Shown here piece after piece: positions 1 through 10,648 of a DNA stretch of 64,000 bases. The stretch's first letter is position 1, and every line of letters starts with the position of its first letter. The notes under the pieces were generated by a model. That model saw only the letters and a program-made list of their open reading frames with translations, had not been told where the DNA came from and did not search any database. The position numbers were made by a program, and so were the translations under genes. Source of the stretch: Candidatus Bipolaricaulota bacterium (GTDB lineage: Bacteria; Bipolaricaulota; Bipolaricaulia; RBG-16-55-9; DRXL01). The DNA is taken from contig CALLJK010000009.1 of the NCBI GenBank assembly GCA_938091745.1, positions 158,844 through 222,843 of the forward strand. The letters are read 5' to 3'.

Positions 1-320
1 CCGTGCGCGAGCTTCTGAATGCTTCTGATGCGCGCGAGTTCTGGGGAAAGTTCGCGCGCACCCCATATTTTAAAGAACTGGGCGCTCCCCAGGAGCAGCT
101 CGATGCCCCGCGCTTCCAAGAGCGCTTGGAAAATCTCGTGTATGCCAAGATGTGTCGTCTCGACTTGGGACAGCTCTTCGATATTCATATGGCTCTCAGC
201 TATATCTGGCGCAAGAGCGCCGAGATGACCAATCTGAGAGTCATCGCGAGCGGGCTGGCGCGCCACGCGCCACGTGCTCAGATCGAGAAGAATCTCATCC
301 CCTTGGAGGTCTTCTCATGA
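1..320 (+). CDS. atpC: V-type ATPase subunit C, C-terminal part (5' end outside window)
   Basis: The reading frame is open from the first base, so the gene starts upstream. About 105 residues are visible. The stretch YIWRKSAEMTNLRVIASGLA matches the conserved C-terminal signature of the AC39/subunit C family, which links the central stalk to the membrane ring of V/A-type ATPases. The stop overlaps the ATG of the next gene (ATGA at 317-320), and the following genes encode subunits F, A and B, which supports the call. The identity is clear; the missing N-terminal part cannot be judged. Confidence 0.85.
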   Translation, partial: VRELLNASDAREFWGKFARTPYFKELGAPQEQLDAPRFQERLENLVYAKMCRLDLGQLFDIHMALSYIWRKSAEMTNLRVIASGLARHAPRAQIEKNLIPLEVFS

Positions 321-622
321 AACCCGTCATTGTGGCGCCGCCGGATTTGGCCGACGGCTTTCGCCTGGCGGGCTGTGTCGTCTTTGAGATCTCTGCTCAC
401 GACGAGATCGCCCGTATTGTTGAGGAGATTCGCGCCATGCCCGATGTCGGCTTGGTTTTAGTAGATGAACGGTTTATGGAAGGCTTTGAGCGGGCCTTAG
501 GCGGGAGCGACCTGCCCATGATCGCGTCGTTTCCTGCCGAAGAAGTCTCTCGCGAAGAGACATATATTGACGAGCTGACGAAGCGCTTCTTGGGACAGAA
601 GATCTACGGGGAAGGAGAGTGA
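317..622 (+). CDS. atpF: V-type ATPase subunit F
   Basis: Small soluble stalk subunit of 101 residues, the usual length of V/A-type ATPase subunit F, which binds the central stalk and regulates coupling. It shows the family pattern: a beta strand at the start, a GFRLAG motif near residue 15, then a hydrophobic strand (VGLVLVDERF) and a C-terminal Glu/Lys-rich helix. The start is ATG 317 because GGAGGT lies at 305-310 with 6 bases of spacing and because it overlaps the subunit C stop by ATGA. Longer upstream readings of this frame run inside subunit C and are not used. Confidence 0.88.
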   Translation: MKPVIVAPPDLADGFRLAGCVVFEISAHDEIARIVEEIRAMPDVGLVLVDERFMEGFERALGGSDLPMIASFPAEEVSREETYIDELTKRFLGQKIYGEGE

Positions 623-625
623 GCT

Positions 626-2368
626 ATGATTATCGGGAAAATCTCGCGGATCTCCGGGCCGGTGGTCCATGCGCGGGGCATGGAGGGCATCAAGATCAGG
701 GACTTGGTGCGCGTGGGGGAATTGGGCCTCGTCGGCGAGGTCATCGAAGTCAAGGGCGATTACGTCGCTATCCAAGTCTACGAAGAGACCGACGGCTTAC
801 AAGTCGGCGAACCCGTCAAGAGCGACGGAAAGCCCTTCTTGGCCGAGCTGGGGCCGGGACTCTTGGGGATGATCTACGACGGGATTCAGCGCCCTTTGGA
901 AGCCATTCGCGATCAGACGGGGAGCTTCATTGCCCGCGGCGCCACAGGAGATCCGCTCGACCGCACGAAACGATGGCACTTTGTGCCCACGGCCAGACGC
1001 GGCGAGCACGTATCTCACGGGGACGTCATCGGCTGGGTGCAAGAGACCCCAGCAATCCAGCACAGAATTTTAGTTCCCGAAGGTGTGTCGGGGAAGATCG
1101 TCACGATCGCAGAAGGCGACTACACTCTCGACGAGCCGGTCGCCGAGCTGGACACGGGACAGCAGCTCTTCATGAAGCAGCTCTGGCCGATCCGAAGACC
1201 CAGACCTATCGTGCAGAAGATCGCGGCGGGAGTTCCCTTGATCACGGGGCAGCGCATCTTTGACGTCTTCTTCCCCGTGGCGAAGGGGGGCAGCGCGATT
1301 GTGCCGGGGCCGTTTGGCTCGGGGAAGACCGTCACACAGCAAGCTCTAGCCAAATGGTCCGACGCGGATATCGTCGTCTACATTGGGTGTGGCGAGCGCG
1401 GCAACGAGATGACCGAAGTTTTGACAGAGTTCCCCCATCTTGAAGACCCGCGCACGGGCCAGCCCTTAATGCATCGCACCGTGCTCATTGCCAATACGAG
1501 CAACATGCCCGTAGCCGCGCGCGAGACCAGCATCTATACGGGGATTACGATCGCTGAGTATTATCGCGACATGGGCTATGACGTGGCGCTCATGGCCGAT
1601 TCCACGTCGCGCTGGGCTGAGGCCTTGCGCGAGATCTCCGGGCGCTTGGAGGAGATGCCCGGCGAGGAGGGCTATCCCCCGTACTTGGCGAGCCGGATTG
1701 CCGAATTCTACGAGCGAGCTGGACGCGTCATCTGTCTGGGGCGCGATAAGAGATCAGGCTCGGTCACGGTGATCGGCGCGGTCTCGCCGCCGGGAGGAGA
1801 TTTCTCTGAACCGGTCACACAAAATTCGCTGAGAATCGCGGGGGCGTTCTGGGGGCTCGATGCCCGCTTAGCCTATAGTCGGCACTTCCCAGCGATCAAC
1901 TGGCTCACAAGCTATTCGCTCTATTTGGACGCCCTGCAGGACTGGTACACCCAGAATGCCGGGCCGGATTTTTTGGAGATGCGCCGCGAATTATTAGAGA
2001 TCCTGCAGAAAGAAGAAGAGCTCAAGAAGATCGTCCAGCTGGTCGGCAGAGAATCCCTCAGCGAGCCGGATAAGCTCCTGTTGGATATTGCCCGCACGAT
2101 CCGCGACGATTTTCTGCGCCAAAACGCATTTCACGAAATAGACGCCTACTGCCCGCTCAAGAAACAGTATTATATGATGAAAGCGATCTTGATGTTCTAT
2201 AAAGCGTGCCAGGATATGCTCAGCCAAATCTCTTACGAAGAGATTAGAAAGCTTCCCGGCTGGGAGCACCTAAGCAAGATGCGTTATACGCCCAACGATC
2301 AAACAGAGAGCTTCTTCCCGAAGTTCATCGAGGAGCTGAGCGCTGTGAGTCAGGAGGCCGTCGCATGA
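626..2368 (+). CDS. atpA: V-type ATPase catalytic subunit A
   Basis: Catalytic nucleotide-binding subunit of the V/A-type ATPase, 580 residues, full length. The Walker A P-loop GPFGSGKT lies near residues 228-235, with the non-homologous insertion typical of A subunits before it and the sequence [27 protein letters not shown] after it. The start ATG 626 follows an AGGAG about 10 bases upstream. It overlaps subunit B by ATGA at 2365-2368. Whether the complex makes ATP or pumps ions cannot be told, because the membrane subunits I and K are not in the window. Confidence 0.96.
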   Translation: MIIGKISRISGPVVHARGMEGIKIRDLVRVGELGLVGEVIEVKGDYVAIQVYEETDGLQVGEPVKSDGKPFLAELGPGLLGMIYDGIQRPLEAIRDQTGSFIARGATGDPLDRTKRWHFVPTARRGEHVSHGDVIGWVQETPAIQHRILVPEGVSGKIVTIAEGDYTLDEPVAELDTGQQLFMKQLWPIRRPRPIVQKIAAGVPLITGQRIFDVFFPVAKGGSAIVPGPFGSGKTVTQQALAKWSDADIVVYIGCGERGNEMTEVLTEFPHLEDPRTGQPLMHRTVLIANTSNMPVAARETSIYTGITIAEYYRDMGYDVALMADSTSRWAEALREISGRLEEMPGEEGYPPYLASRIAEFYERAGRVICLGRDKRSGSVTVIGAVSPPGGDFSEPVTQNSLRIAGAFWGLDARLAYSRHFPAINWLTSYSLYLDALQDWYTQNAGPDFLEMRRELLEILQKEEELKKIVQLVGRESLSEPDKLLLDIARTIRDDFLRQNAFHEIDAYCPLKKQYYMMKAILMFYKACQDMLSQISYEEIRKLPGWEHLSKMRYTPNDQTESFFPKFIEELSAVSQEAVA

Positions 2369-3753
2369 GCGCCGCACTCTACGCCAAAGCCCATCGCACC
2401 ATCACCGAGATCAAAGGTCCGTTAGTCTTCTTGCAGAGCGTCCCCGGCGTGCGCTACGGCGAGCGCGTCACGCTCGTAGATAGCGCAGGGAACAAAAAAT
2501 CGGGCCAAGTCCTCGAAGTCGGTGAGCACGCCATCGTCGTGCAAGTTTTCGAGGGCAGCGACGGCTTGGACAAGAAGGGAACTACTGTTTTCTTCAGCGG
2601 CGATGTCGTCAAATTGGGGCTCTCAGAAGATATGCTGGGACGAGTGCTCGACGGCTCAGGGAATCCGCGCGACGGCCTAGGCGAGATCTTCCCTGAAGTC
2701 GAGCGTCCCATCACGGGGAGTCCACTTAATCCCGTCTGCCGTCAGCAGCCCTTTGAGTACATCGAGACCGGAATCTCCGCGATAGATCTGATGAACACGC
2801 TCGTTAAGGGGCAGAAGCTGCCGATCTTCACCGGTGCGGGGCTGCCCGCCAATAGAGTCGCCGTCCAGATCGCCCGCCAAGTCATCCGCCAATCCAAAGA
2901 AGAGCTGATCGTCGTCTTCGCAGGCATGGGCATCACGTCGCGCGAGTATAACTACTTCTATAAAGAGTTCCAAGATTCGGGGGCCCTGGCGAATTCCGTG
3001 CTCTTCTTGAACTTGGCCGACGATCCCACGATTGAGCGCATTCTGACTCCGCGGCTCGCCTTGACGACGGCCGAATACTTCGCGTTCGACAAGGGCAGAG
3101 ACGTCTTGGTGATCTTGACGGATATGCTCAACTATGCGAATGCCTTGCGCGAGATCAGCTCAGCGCGCGAGGAGATCCCCGGTCGCCGAGGGTATCCCGG
3201 CTATCTCTACACGGATCTGGCGACGAACTACGAGCGCGCGGGAATTATTCAGGGGCAGAAGGGGTCTGTCACCCAACTGCCCATTGTCACCATGCCCAAC
3301 GACGACATCACTCATCCTGTCATTGACCTGACGGGATACATTACCGAAGGGCAGATCATTCTGAGTCGTGAGCTGGATCGTAAGGGCTTCTATCCCCCGA
3401 TCAACCCGCTACCCAGCTTGTCTCGCCTGATGAACTTGGGGATCGGCAAAGGCAAGACCAGAGAAGATCACCGTCAGGTGCAAGATCAGCTCTACGCGCT
3501 CTACGCTCAGGGCAAAGAGCTGGAGAAACTGACGGCGATCATCGGGAGTGCGGGCTTAGGTGAGACGGAGCGCAAGATCGTGCGCTTTGTCGAGCGCTTC
3601 GAGAGCGAGTTCATCAACCAAGGGGAGATCCCTCGCACGATTCGCGAAAGTTTAGAGCTTGCGTGGGACCTGCTCAGCGAGATCCCGCGCACGGAACTGC
3701 GCCGCGTTGAAGATAAGTACATAGATCAGTACTGGCGGGGCGCGCGTCCGTGA
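2365..3753 (+). CDS. atpB: V-type ATPase regulatory subunit B
   Basis: Non-catalytic nucleotide-binding subunit, 462 residues, normal for the family. It has the B-subunit features: a degenerate P-loop region ([12 protein letters not shown]) lacking the Walker A lysine, then [15 protein letters not shown] and [29 protein letters not shown] about 7 bases before the ATG sets the start. It is the last of the C-F-A-B block; subunit D, which usually follows directly, is found two genes further on after two isoprenoid genes. Confidence 0.96.
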   Translation: MSAALYAKAHRTITEIKGPLVFLQSVPGVRYGERVTLVDSAGNKKSGQVLEVGEHAIVVQVFEGSDGLDKKGTTVFFSGDVVKLGLSEDMLGRVLDGSGNPRDGLGEIFPEVERPITGSPLNPVCRQQPFEYIETGISAIDLMNTLVKGQKLPIFTGAGLPANRVAVQIARQVIRQSKEELIVVFAGMGITSREYNYFYKEFQDSGALANSVLFLNLADDPTIERILTPRLALTTAEYFAFDKGRDVLVILTDMLNYANALREISSAREEIPGRRGYPGYLYTDLATNYERAGIIQGQKGSVTQLPIVTMPNDDITHPVIDLTGYITEGQIILSRELDRKGFYPPINPLPSLSRLMNLGIGKGKTREDHRQVQDQLYALYAQGKELEKLTAIIGSAGLGETERKIVRFVERFESEFINQGEIPRTIRESLELAWDLLSEIPRTELRRVEDKYIDQYWRGARP

Positions 3754-3776
3754 CTGTTGGGAGGGGACAGAGGGCG

Positions 3777-3805
3777 TTGATCGACTCCTCTGCTTGGGGT
3801 ATTCT
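3777..3805 (+). promoter_or_regulatory. Predicted sigma70-type promoter for polyprenyl synthase unit
   Basis: TTGATC (3777-3782) and TATTCT (3800-3805) are separated by exactly 17 bases in the 76-base gap after atpB. It would start a transcript about 18 bases before the GTG of the polyprenyl synthase and drive uppS and atpD separately from the upstream ATPase genes. Confidence 0.4.
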
Positions 3806-3829
3806 TAAGTTCAGAGAGAGGGAGTGGCT

Positions 3830-5017
3830 GTGGATATTTTAAAGCTGCTTGCGAGTGATCGTCCGATTCGCGAGATTGTCGAGAATTTTCAGCAAGAGTT
3901 TAATAGGGCTTTGATAAGTGCGCTGGCGCGCAAGGCCGAGGAATCTCAAGACTTGCCCGTGCTCGTTCAGCGCGCGCTCGCGGGAACGGAGGGCTTCAGT
4001 TTACGAAGCTTTGCGGCACGCGGCGGCAAGCGCATCCGCCCCTTGCTCTTCTGTTGTGGGTATATGTGCGTGGGGGGAACCGATGCCCACGCGATCCTCA
4101 ATGCTTCTATTGCTGTAGAGCTGCTGCAGACGGGGTTAATTATCCACGACGACGTCATTGACCGCAGTGTCGAGCGTCGTGCCGGCCCAACTATGCATCT
4201 TCTGTGGGAAAGATACTTTCACGAGGCGCGCTATCGTGCCCGCTACCCTGGGGAACCTGAGCACTTTGGGCTTTCTATGGCGCTCCTGATGGGCGACATC
4301 GCTTCGGCCTTAGCGTACGAGATATTGGTACGCTCAGACTTTCCCACCGAGCGCAAGCTCGCAGCCGTGCGCACGTTTAGTGACGTGATCTATCGCGTTG
4401 CGTTTGGGGAGCTGCTCGACGTCGATCTGAGCATGAGGCCGCTCGACGCGCTCAGCGAAGAAGAGATTCTGAGGGTCTACGAGCTGAAGACCGCGGGCTA
4501 CACGACCGAAGGGCCGCTGCACATGGGAGCAGCCTTGGGAGGCGCTAATGCTCATCAGATAGATCTGTTGCGTGAGTATGCAGTTCCCTTAGGAGTGGCT
4601 TTTCAGATTCAGGATGATCTGTTGGGGATGTTCGGCACCCGTCAAGAGACCGGCAAGGACGAAGGCTCTGATCTTCTGGAAGCGAAGCGCACGCCGCTGG
4701 TGCTGCGGGCGTGGCAGAAGACAGCGCCCAAGGAGCGTGCACTGCTGGAGAGGGCGTTGCACGACCCCCAGCAAGCACGACGCGATCTGGAGCGCATCCG
4801 CGCACTCATTCTCTCCACCGGCGCCGCACGCCATGCCCAAGAGCTAATTGCTCACAACTTTGCCAAAGTCTACGCGAGCGTAGAGAAGATCGAGCGCGAG
4901 CTGGGGCCGACGGCGGGACGGCTCCTCCGTCAGGTCGCCCAGTACATCGAAGACCGCAGGGATTACAAGGGGGCTGTCGAATCCTATGCCAACGCTCACA
5001 CAGAATATATCCGTTGA
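3830..5017 (+). CDS. Polyprenyl (trans-isoprenyl) diphosphate synthase
   Basis: Head-to-tail all-trans prenyl chain elongation enzyme, about 395 residues. The first aspartate-rich motif is HDDVID, the second is QDDLLGMFG, followed by GKDEGSDLLEAKRTPLVL. An insertion of about 25 residues (WERYFHEARYRARYPGE region) lies after the first motif. The chain length of the product cannot be read safely. GTG 3830 is preferred because AGAGGGAG ends 6 bases before it; GTG 3824, six bases upstream, is in frame and possible. It overlaps uppS, so the pair likely supplies lipid carrier and quinone or membrane isoprenoids. Confidence 0.88.
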   Translation: MDILKLLASDRPIREIVENFQQEFNRALISALARKAEESQDLPVLVQRALAGTEGFSLRSFAARGGKRIRPLLFCCGYMCVGGTDAHAILNASIAVELLQTGLIIHDDVIDRSVERRAGPTMHLLWERYFHEARYRARYPGEPEHFGLSMALLMGDIASALAYEILVRSDFPTERKLAAVRTFSDVIYRVAFGELLDVDLSMRPLDALSEEEILRVYELKTAGYTTEGPLHMGAALGGANAHQIDLLREYAVPLGVAFQIQDDLLGMFGTRQETGKDEGSDLLEAKRTPLVLRAWQKTAPKERALLERALHDPQQARRDLERIRALILSTGAARHAQELIAHNFAKVYASVEKIERELGPTAGRLLRQVAQYIEDRRDYKGAVESYANAHTEYIR

Positions 5018-5777
5018 AGAAGGGGCGTTGCTTGCGCAGCTTGACCGCGCGCGCATGCCCACGCACATCGCGATCATCATGGACGGCAACGGCCGCTGGG
5101 CCAAGGAGCGCGGGCTGAGCGTCCAGCACGGCCACCATGCGGGCCGCCAAGCCGTCAAACGCACTATTGAAGCGTGCCTCCAGCTGGGTATCCCGTATCT
5201 GACGGTCTACGCGTTCTCCACGGAAAATTGGCGGCGCCCCGCCAGCGAAGTCAACTTCTTGATGCAGCTCTTAGAGCAAGCCATAGAAGATGAACTTGAT
5301 GAGCTGAAGCGCAATGGGGTGCGCGTGCGCGTCATCGGGCGCTTGAACGAAAAGCTTCCCCAGACGTTGATACGGAAGGTGTGTCAAGTCATTGAAGAGA
5401 CGAAGCACAATAGAAAGCTGACGTTCACCATAGCGCTCAACTACGGCGGTCGTGCAGAGATCATCGATGCGGCGCGCAAGATCGCTGTCGAAGCAGCCGC
5501 AGGGCGGCTCGACCCCCGCTCCATCACTGAAGAGAATTTTCACGAATTTCTCTACACGAACGGGACGCCCGATCCCGACTTGGTGATTCGCACTGGCGGG
5601 GAGATGCGGCTCAGCAACTTCTTGCTCTGGCAGCTCGCCTATGCAGAATTCGTCTCAACGCCGATCTACTGGCCGGATTTTGACAAGAAGGAGCTGATTC
5701 GCGCGATCTTAGAGTATCAGCGGCGCGAACGGCGCTTTGGAGGGCGCAATGGAGACTATCAAAGCGACGCGAGATGA
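4986..5777 (+). CDS. uppS: Undecaprenyl diphosphate synthase (cis-prenyltransferase)
   Basis: Makes the C55 lipid carrier for cell-wall synthesis. The N-terminal signature HIAIIMDGNGRWAKERGL contains the catalytic Asp, followed by HxxG (HGHHAG), then AFSTENWRRP and the C-terminal RTGGEMRLSNFLLWQLAYAE block. Length 263 residues fits. The start is uncertain: ATG 4986 lies inside the previous gene with a distant purine tract, while TTG 5028, in frame, has AAGAAGGGG just upstream and would give 249 residues. The 3' end overlaps the start of atpD, showing tight coupling. Confidence 0.93.
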   Translation: MPTLTQNISVEEGALLAQLDRARMPTHIAIIMDGNGRWAKERGLSVQHGHHAGRQAVKRTIEACLQLGIPYLTVYAFSTENWRRPASEVNFLMQLLEQAIEDELDELKRNGVRVRVIGRLNEKLPQTLIRKVCQVIEETKHNRKLTFTIALNYGGRAEIIDAARKIAVEAAAGRLDPRSITEENFHEFLYTNGTPDPDLVIRTGGEMRLSNFLLWQLAYAEFVSTPIYWPDFDKKELIRAILEYQRRERRFGGRNGDYQSDAR

Positions 5778-6408
5778 GCTGCTGCGCACCCGGCAAGAGT
5801 TAGCCATCGCGCAGAGCGGAAAGCAGATCTTAGAGAAGAAGAAAGAAGCCCTTCTAAATAGATTTCTCGCGATGGTGCGCCAATACAAGGGGCGTCGCGA
5901 GGCGCTCGTGGCGGATTTGAAGCACCTGAAAGATCTGTTAGCCCTGACGCGGGCGCGCGACGGCTCGATCACCCTCAAATCAATGGCATTAGCGACCAGC
6001 CAAGATATCTCGCTCGAGATCACGCGTGACACTGTCATGGGCACGAAGATCTTCCACGCCCAGCACCCCCATGTCACTCGCGATATCCTCTCACGCGGGT
6101 ACAATCCCGCCAGCACCAGCAGCCGCATCGAAGCGTGTGCGCAAGTCGCGGAGCAGCTCTTGGATAAAATGCTCGATATCGCGCACTTAGAGCACAATAT
6201 TAAGACCATCGGGCGGGAGATGCGCAGCCTCAACAGCAAGATCAACGCGTTGGAAGAGAATATTATCCCGGCGCTCAAAGCCAAGAAACGCTACATCGAA
6301 GACGTCTTAGAGCAAAACGAGCGCGAGGAGATCTTTCGCCTGAAGATGGTCAAGCGGGTCCAAGAGAGAAAAGCCCAAAACGCTACCCCCACAGCTCAGC
6401 GAGCGTGA
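5749..6408 (+). CDS. atpD: V-type ATPase subunit D
   Basis: Central-stalk rotor subunit of 219 residues, mostly long coiled-coil helices: residues 1-65 (METIKATRDELLRTRQELAIA...) and the C-terminal NSKINALEENIIPALKAKKRYIEDVLEQ. This is the classical subunit D signature. ATG 5749 is chosen because GGAGG sits 5 bases upstream at 5739-5743. The gene overlaps uppS by 29 bases and is separated from subunits C, F, A, B by two isoprenoid genes. Its last 26 bases overlap the convergent Uma2 gene. Confidence 0.94.
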   Translation: METIKATRDELLRTRQELAIAQSGKQILEKKKEALLNRFLAMVRQYKGRREALVADLKHLKDLLALTRARDGSITLKSMALATSQDISLEITRDTVMGTKIFHAQHPHVTRDILSRGYNPASTSSRIEACAQVAEQLLDKMLDIAHLEHNIKTIGREMRSLNSKINALEENIIPALKAKKRYIEDVLEQNEREEIFRLKMVKRVQERKAQNATPTAQRA

Positions 6409-6946
6409 TCTCCAGCTGAGGGAAGAGCGCGGACCGCAAGGTCTCATCACTTTGATATGTCGCGACGTGCTGAAAAACCCGTCTCTTTGGCTCTAATTTG
6501 TAGACCTCGACTGTCTCGCGGTCAGGGTCAATGATCCAATACTCTTTGACCCCGTGGCGCGCGTAGATCTGTTTTTTCGTGGTGCGGTCTTGCTCAGCGC
6601 TCGTCTCAGAGAGAATCTCTACTATCAAATCAGGGGCACCTTGGATGTTCTTGTCAGTGATAATGTTCTTGCGGGCATTGGAGACAAAGAGCAGATCTGG
6701 TTGGACGACGTTCGTATAAGACAAAACAACATCAGTTGGAGCGCTCAACACCATGCCAAGCTTGTGCTGCCGAACGTGTTGATGGAGTATCGCCAGAAGA
6801 TTCGCTGAGATGATTTGATGCTTCGTCACCGGTGATGGGCTCACAAAGATCTCCCCTTCTAAGATCTCGTAGCGTTTCCCATCGTTGGGCAGATGGAGAT
6901 AATCGTCGTAGGTGAGTACGACCCTCTCGCTGACTGCACGCGCCAT
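6383..6946 (-). CDS. Uma2 family (DUF820) putative restriction-type endonuclease
   Basis: 187 residues. The fold is recognised from LTYDDYLHLPNDGKRYEILEGEIFVSPSP at the N-terminus, VQPDLLFV (PD motif), APDLIVEILSE (ExK-type core, second acidic) and KKQIYARHGVKEYWIIDPD. These are the conserved blocks of the Uma2/PD-(D/E)XK superfamily; the physiological role of most members is unknown and many copies behave like mobile accessory genes. ATG 6946 is chosen because GAGGGTGA precedes it; GTG 6961 in frame is an alternative. It runs convergent to the ATPase genes. Confidence 0.88.
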   Translation of the reverse strand: MARAVSERVVLTYDDYLHLPNDGKRYEILEGEIFVSPSPVTKHQIISANLLAILHQHVRQHKLGMVLSAPTDVVLSYTNVVQPDLLFVSNARKNIITDKNIQGAPDLIVEILSETSAEQDRTTKKQIYARHGVKEYWIIDPDRETVEVYKLEPKRRVFQHVATYQSDETLRSALFPQLEITLAELWG

Positions 6947-6981
6947 AGCGTTCACCCTCACAGAGTATAGAGCAAGACGCC

Positions 6982-8931
<1,950 letters not shown>

Positions 8932-8947
8932 TCACCCCTGATGCACA

Positions 8948-8976
8948 ATTATACCGAATTAGACTGGTAAAAGCAA
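8948..8976 (-). promoter_or_regulatory. gyrB promoter
   Basis: On the minus strand TTGCTT (8976-8971) and TATAAT (8953-8948) are separated by 17 bases. The predicted start site is about 15 bases before the TTG start codon of gyrB, leaving room for the AGGGGTGAG ribosome binding site. Confidence 0.6.
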
Positions 8977-9045
8977 AAGAAATCGGTCTAAACTCAAGGT
9001 GACGGCAGCGGGGTAATTGACGCTCACGCTATAATTAAGCTGGCT

Positions 9046-9288
9046 ATGAAGAAGCACATCATTTGTGGGAGGCCGCTGTCTCCTCGAGAGCTAGTCTGGG
9101 GTATCGTAGCTGTGATCGCGTTTACAGTCGCTTGTGGAGTGCTGTTTTGGTATCCGATCCTCAGTCTGGTAGCCTTGGGCGTCTCAGTAGTCGCTTTTGG
9201 TCGGGGTGGATTCTTGCAGGAATTCAAGCGCGCGATCCGCAATGTTCGCGATATTTGGCGGGAAGGCTATTGGCTGAAATACCAGTGA
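9046..9288 (+). CDS. Small membrane protein of unknown function
   Basis: 80 residues, no family recognised. Two adjoining hydrophobic segments (about residues 17-35 and 37-52, joined around WYPILS) predict a helical hairpin in the membrane, followed by a basic C-terminal tail (KRAIRNVRDIWREGYW) likely in the cytoplasm. A TATAAT box lies at 9030-9035, only 10 bases before the ATG, and no Shine-Dalgarno is seen, so the mRNA leader would be very short. It is transcribed away from gyrB. Codon use resembles its neighbours, so it is probably real. Confidence 0.6.
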   Translation: MKKHIICGRPLSPRELVWGIVAVIAFTVACGVLFWYPILSLVALGVSVVAFGRGGFLQEFKRAIRNVRDIWREGYWLKYQ

Positions 9289-9371
9289 TGACTTTGGCCA
9301 GAGCCTCGCCGTTCTTTAAAATTAATACTTTTTTTGCACAAGTCAAGACCCCTTCCTGGGGAGGGAGTAGC

Positions 9372-9401
9372 TTGCAGATGCGCCTTGGCTTTCGTTAAAG
9401 T
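9372..9401 (+). promoter_or_regulatory. Leaderless-type promoter of lipM
   Basis: TTGCAG (9372-9377), 18 bases, then TAAAGT (9396-9401); the ATG follows after 6 bases, so the predicted transcript begins at or next to the start codon. No Shine-Dalgarno is present. Confidence 0.4.
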
Positions 9402-9407
9402 TCTATT

Positions 9408-10184
9408 ATGTATTGGCGCTTTCTTGATACCGGCATTCAGAGCGCCGCCATGAACATGGCCATTGATGAAGCTCTGTTGCTTTCGTGCGATGAGCAGCCC
9501 CACATAACGCTGCGCTTTTATGGGTGGGCACGGCCGACGCTCTCGCTGGGCTATTTTCAGAGCATCAGCGAGATCGATCTGATAGAATGCGAGCGCCGGG
9601 GCTTCGACTGGGTGAGACGGCTCACAGGCGGCCGCGCCGTCTTGCACGATCACGAGCTGACATATAGCGTCATCGCGCCCATAGAAACTCTGGGCGCAAG
9701 CATTGCGCAGTCTCATGAGAAGATCAGTCGAGCCCTCGCTTTAGGGTTGGAGAAACTTGGAGTGCACGCGGAATTTACGCGATCAAGGGCGAGCGTGAAA
9801 GAGACGAGCGCCGCGTGCTTTGCTGTCCCGGCACGTGTGGAGCTGACCGTGCAGGGCAAGAAGGTGATCGGCAGCGCCCAGGTGCGCACGAAAAAGTCTC
9901 TCTTACAGCACGGCTCGATCCCAATTACAATAGATTTTGACGCGCTCGCGGCTGTTCTGAAAATAAAGCACTCAGAGTTATTACGAAAGAAGGCCGCGGG
10001 GCTTGCAGAATTTCTCGGCTACGCGCCGACGCTCGATGCTCTGAAAGACGCTGTTCGTCGGGGCTTTGCTGAGTTTTTCAAGATCGCGCTTCACCCCCAA
10101 GAACTCTCTTGGAAGGAGCAGGCTCTCGCGGAGAAACTCTGCGCCGAAAAGTACGCGACGCGCGCGTGGAACTGGCGCTGTTGA
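9408..10184 (+). CDS. lipM: Lipoate-protein ligase/octanoyltransferase family (LipM-like)
   Basis: 258 residues of the BPL/LplA/LipB superfamily. It has the N-terminal DTGIQSAAMNMAIDEAL, the RRLTGGRAVLHDHELTYSV loop and SAACFAVP, whose Cys is at the position of the catalytic Cys of LipM-type octanoyl-ACP transferases, then KKVIGSAQVRTKKSLLQHGSI. LipM moves octanoate from acyl carrier protein to GcvH or E2 proteins; a lipoate ligase role is the alternative, as the subfamilies are hard to separate by eye. No lipA or lipoyl-dependent enzyme lies nearby. The stop codon overlaps the -35 box of the next gene. Confidence 0.85.
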   Translation: MYWRFLDTGIQSAAMNMAIDEALLLSCDEQPHITLRFYGWARPTLSLGYFQSISEIDLIECERRGFDWVRRLTGGRAVLHDHELTYSVIAPIETLGASIAQSHEKISRALALGLEKLGVHAEFTRSRASVKETSAACFAVPARVELTVQGKKVIGSAQVRTKKSLLQHGSIPITIDFDALAAVLKIKHSELLRKKAAGLAEFLGYAPTLDALKDAVRRGFAEFFKIALHPQELSWKEQALAEKLCAEKYATRAWNWRC

Positions 10185-10209
10185 CTTACCCTCTGCTGAA
10201 GGTTATCAT
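10181..10209 (+). promoter_or_regulatory. hicBA promoter
   Basis: TTGACT (10181-10186), 17 bases, TATCAT (10204-10209), with the ATG of hicB at 10231 preceded by AAGAAGGTGA. The -35 box overlaps the lipM stop codon. HicB antitoxins usually repress their own promoter, but no clear operator dyad is visible here. Confidence 0.55.
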
Positions 10210-10230
10210 AAATATCGAAGAAGGTGACTT

Positions 10231-10452
10231 ATGGAGCATCGCTTTACAGCTGTCTTCGAAAGGGATGGTGACTGGTGGATTGCTTACACTGAAGAGCTGC
10301 CAGGAGCCAATACTCAAGGGCGAACTTTGGAGGAAGCACGCAAAAACTTGAAAGAAGCTATTGCATTGGTGCTCGAGGCCAACCGCGAGCTAGCCGAACG
10401 CGAGATCGCCGGTAAGCCTGTCATCAAAGAAGAAGTCGTCGTTATTGTGTGA
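10231..10452 (+). CDS. hicB: HicB family antitoxin
   Basis: 73 residues matching the short HicB form: FTAVFERDGDWWIAYTEELPGANTQGRTLEEARKNLKEAI is the partial RNase-H-like fold that neutralises HicA. The usual C-terminal DNA-binding domain is absent or reduced to a short tail (GKPVIKEEVVVIV). It is followed with no gap by hicA (stop TGA 10450-10452, ATG 10453). Here the antitoxin comes first, the reverse of the best-studied hicAB order but common in other bacteria. Confidence 0.88.
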   Translation: MEHRFTAVFERDGDWWIAYTEELPGANTQGRTLEEARKNLKEAIALVLEANRELAEREIAGKPVIKEEVVVIV

Positions 10453-10644
10453 ATGAAGCGGCGCGATGTGCTTCGGCACCTGGAGCAGCACGGTTGTCAG
10501 CTTCTTCGTGAAGGCCCTCGCCATACGATCTATTGGAATCCTGCAAATAAGAGGGTTTCTGCTGTGCCGCGCCACCGCGAGATCAGTGACAAGCTCGTCA
10601 ATAAGATTTGTAGAGATTTAGGAATACCAAAGGCCTTAGAGTAA
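10453..10644 (+). CDS. hicA: HicA family mRNA interferase toxin
   Basis: 63 residues with the double-stranded-RNA-binding-like fold of HicA: KRRDVLRHLEQHGCQLLREGPRHTIYWNP, containing the Gly-x-x-His segment whose His is catalytic, and AVPRHREISDKLVNKICRDLGI at the C-terminus. HicA cleaves mRNA when not bound by HicB. It abuts hicB and is followed after 4 bases by coaX. The pair probably stabilises this locus or acts in stress; the sequence cannot show whether it is active. Confidence 0.9.
   Translation: MKRRDVLRHLEQHGCQLLREGPRHTIYWNPANKRVSAVPRHREISDKLVNKICRDLGIPKALE
10637..10642 (+). promoter_or_regulatory. Possible -10 box for leaderless coaX transcript
   Basis: TAGAGT at the very end of hicA lies 6 bases before the coaX ATG. 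No -35 match is seen at the right distance. It fits the TANNNT-N6-8-ATG pattern seen before several other genes here and could let coaX be transcribed apart from hicBA. Confidence 0.3.
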
Positions 10645-10648
10645 AAAT

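Noticed and set aside
10109-10351. 80-residue frame bridging lipM and hicB
   Set aside because: It overlaps both real genes in another frame and the hicB start and promoter are clear.
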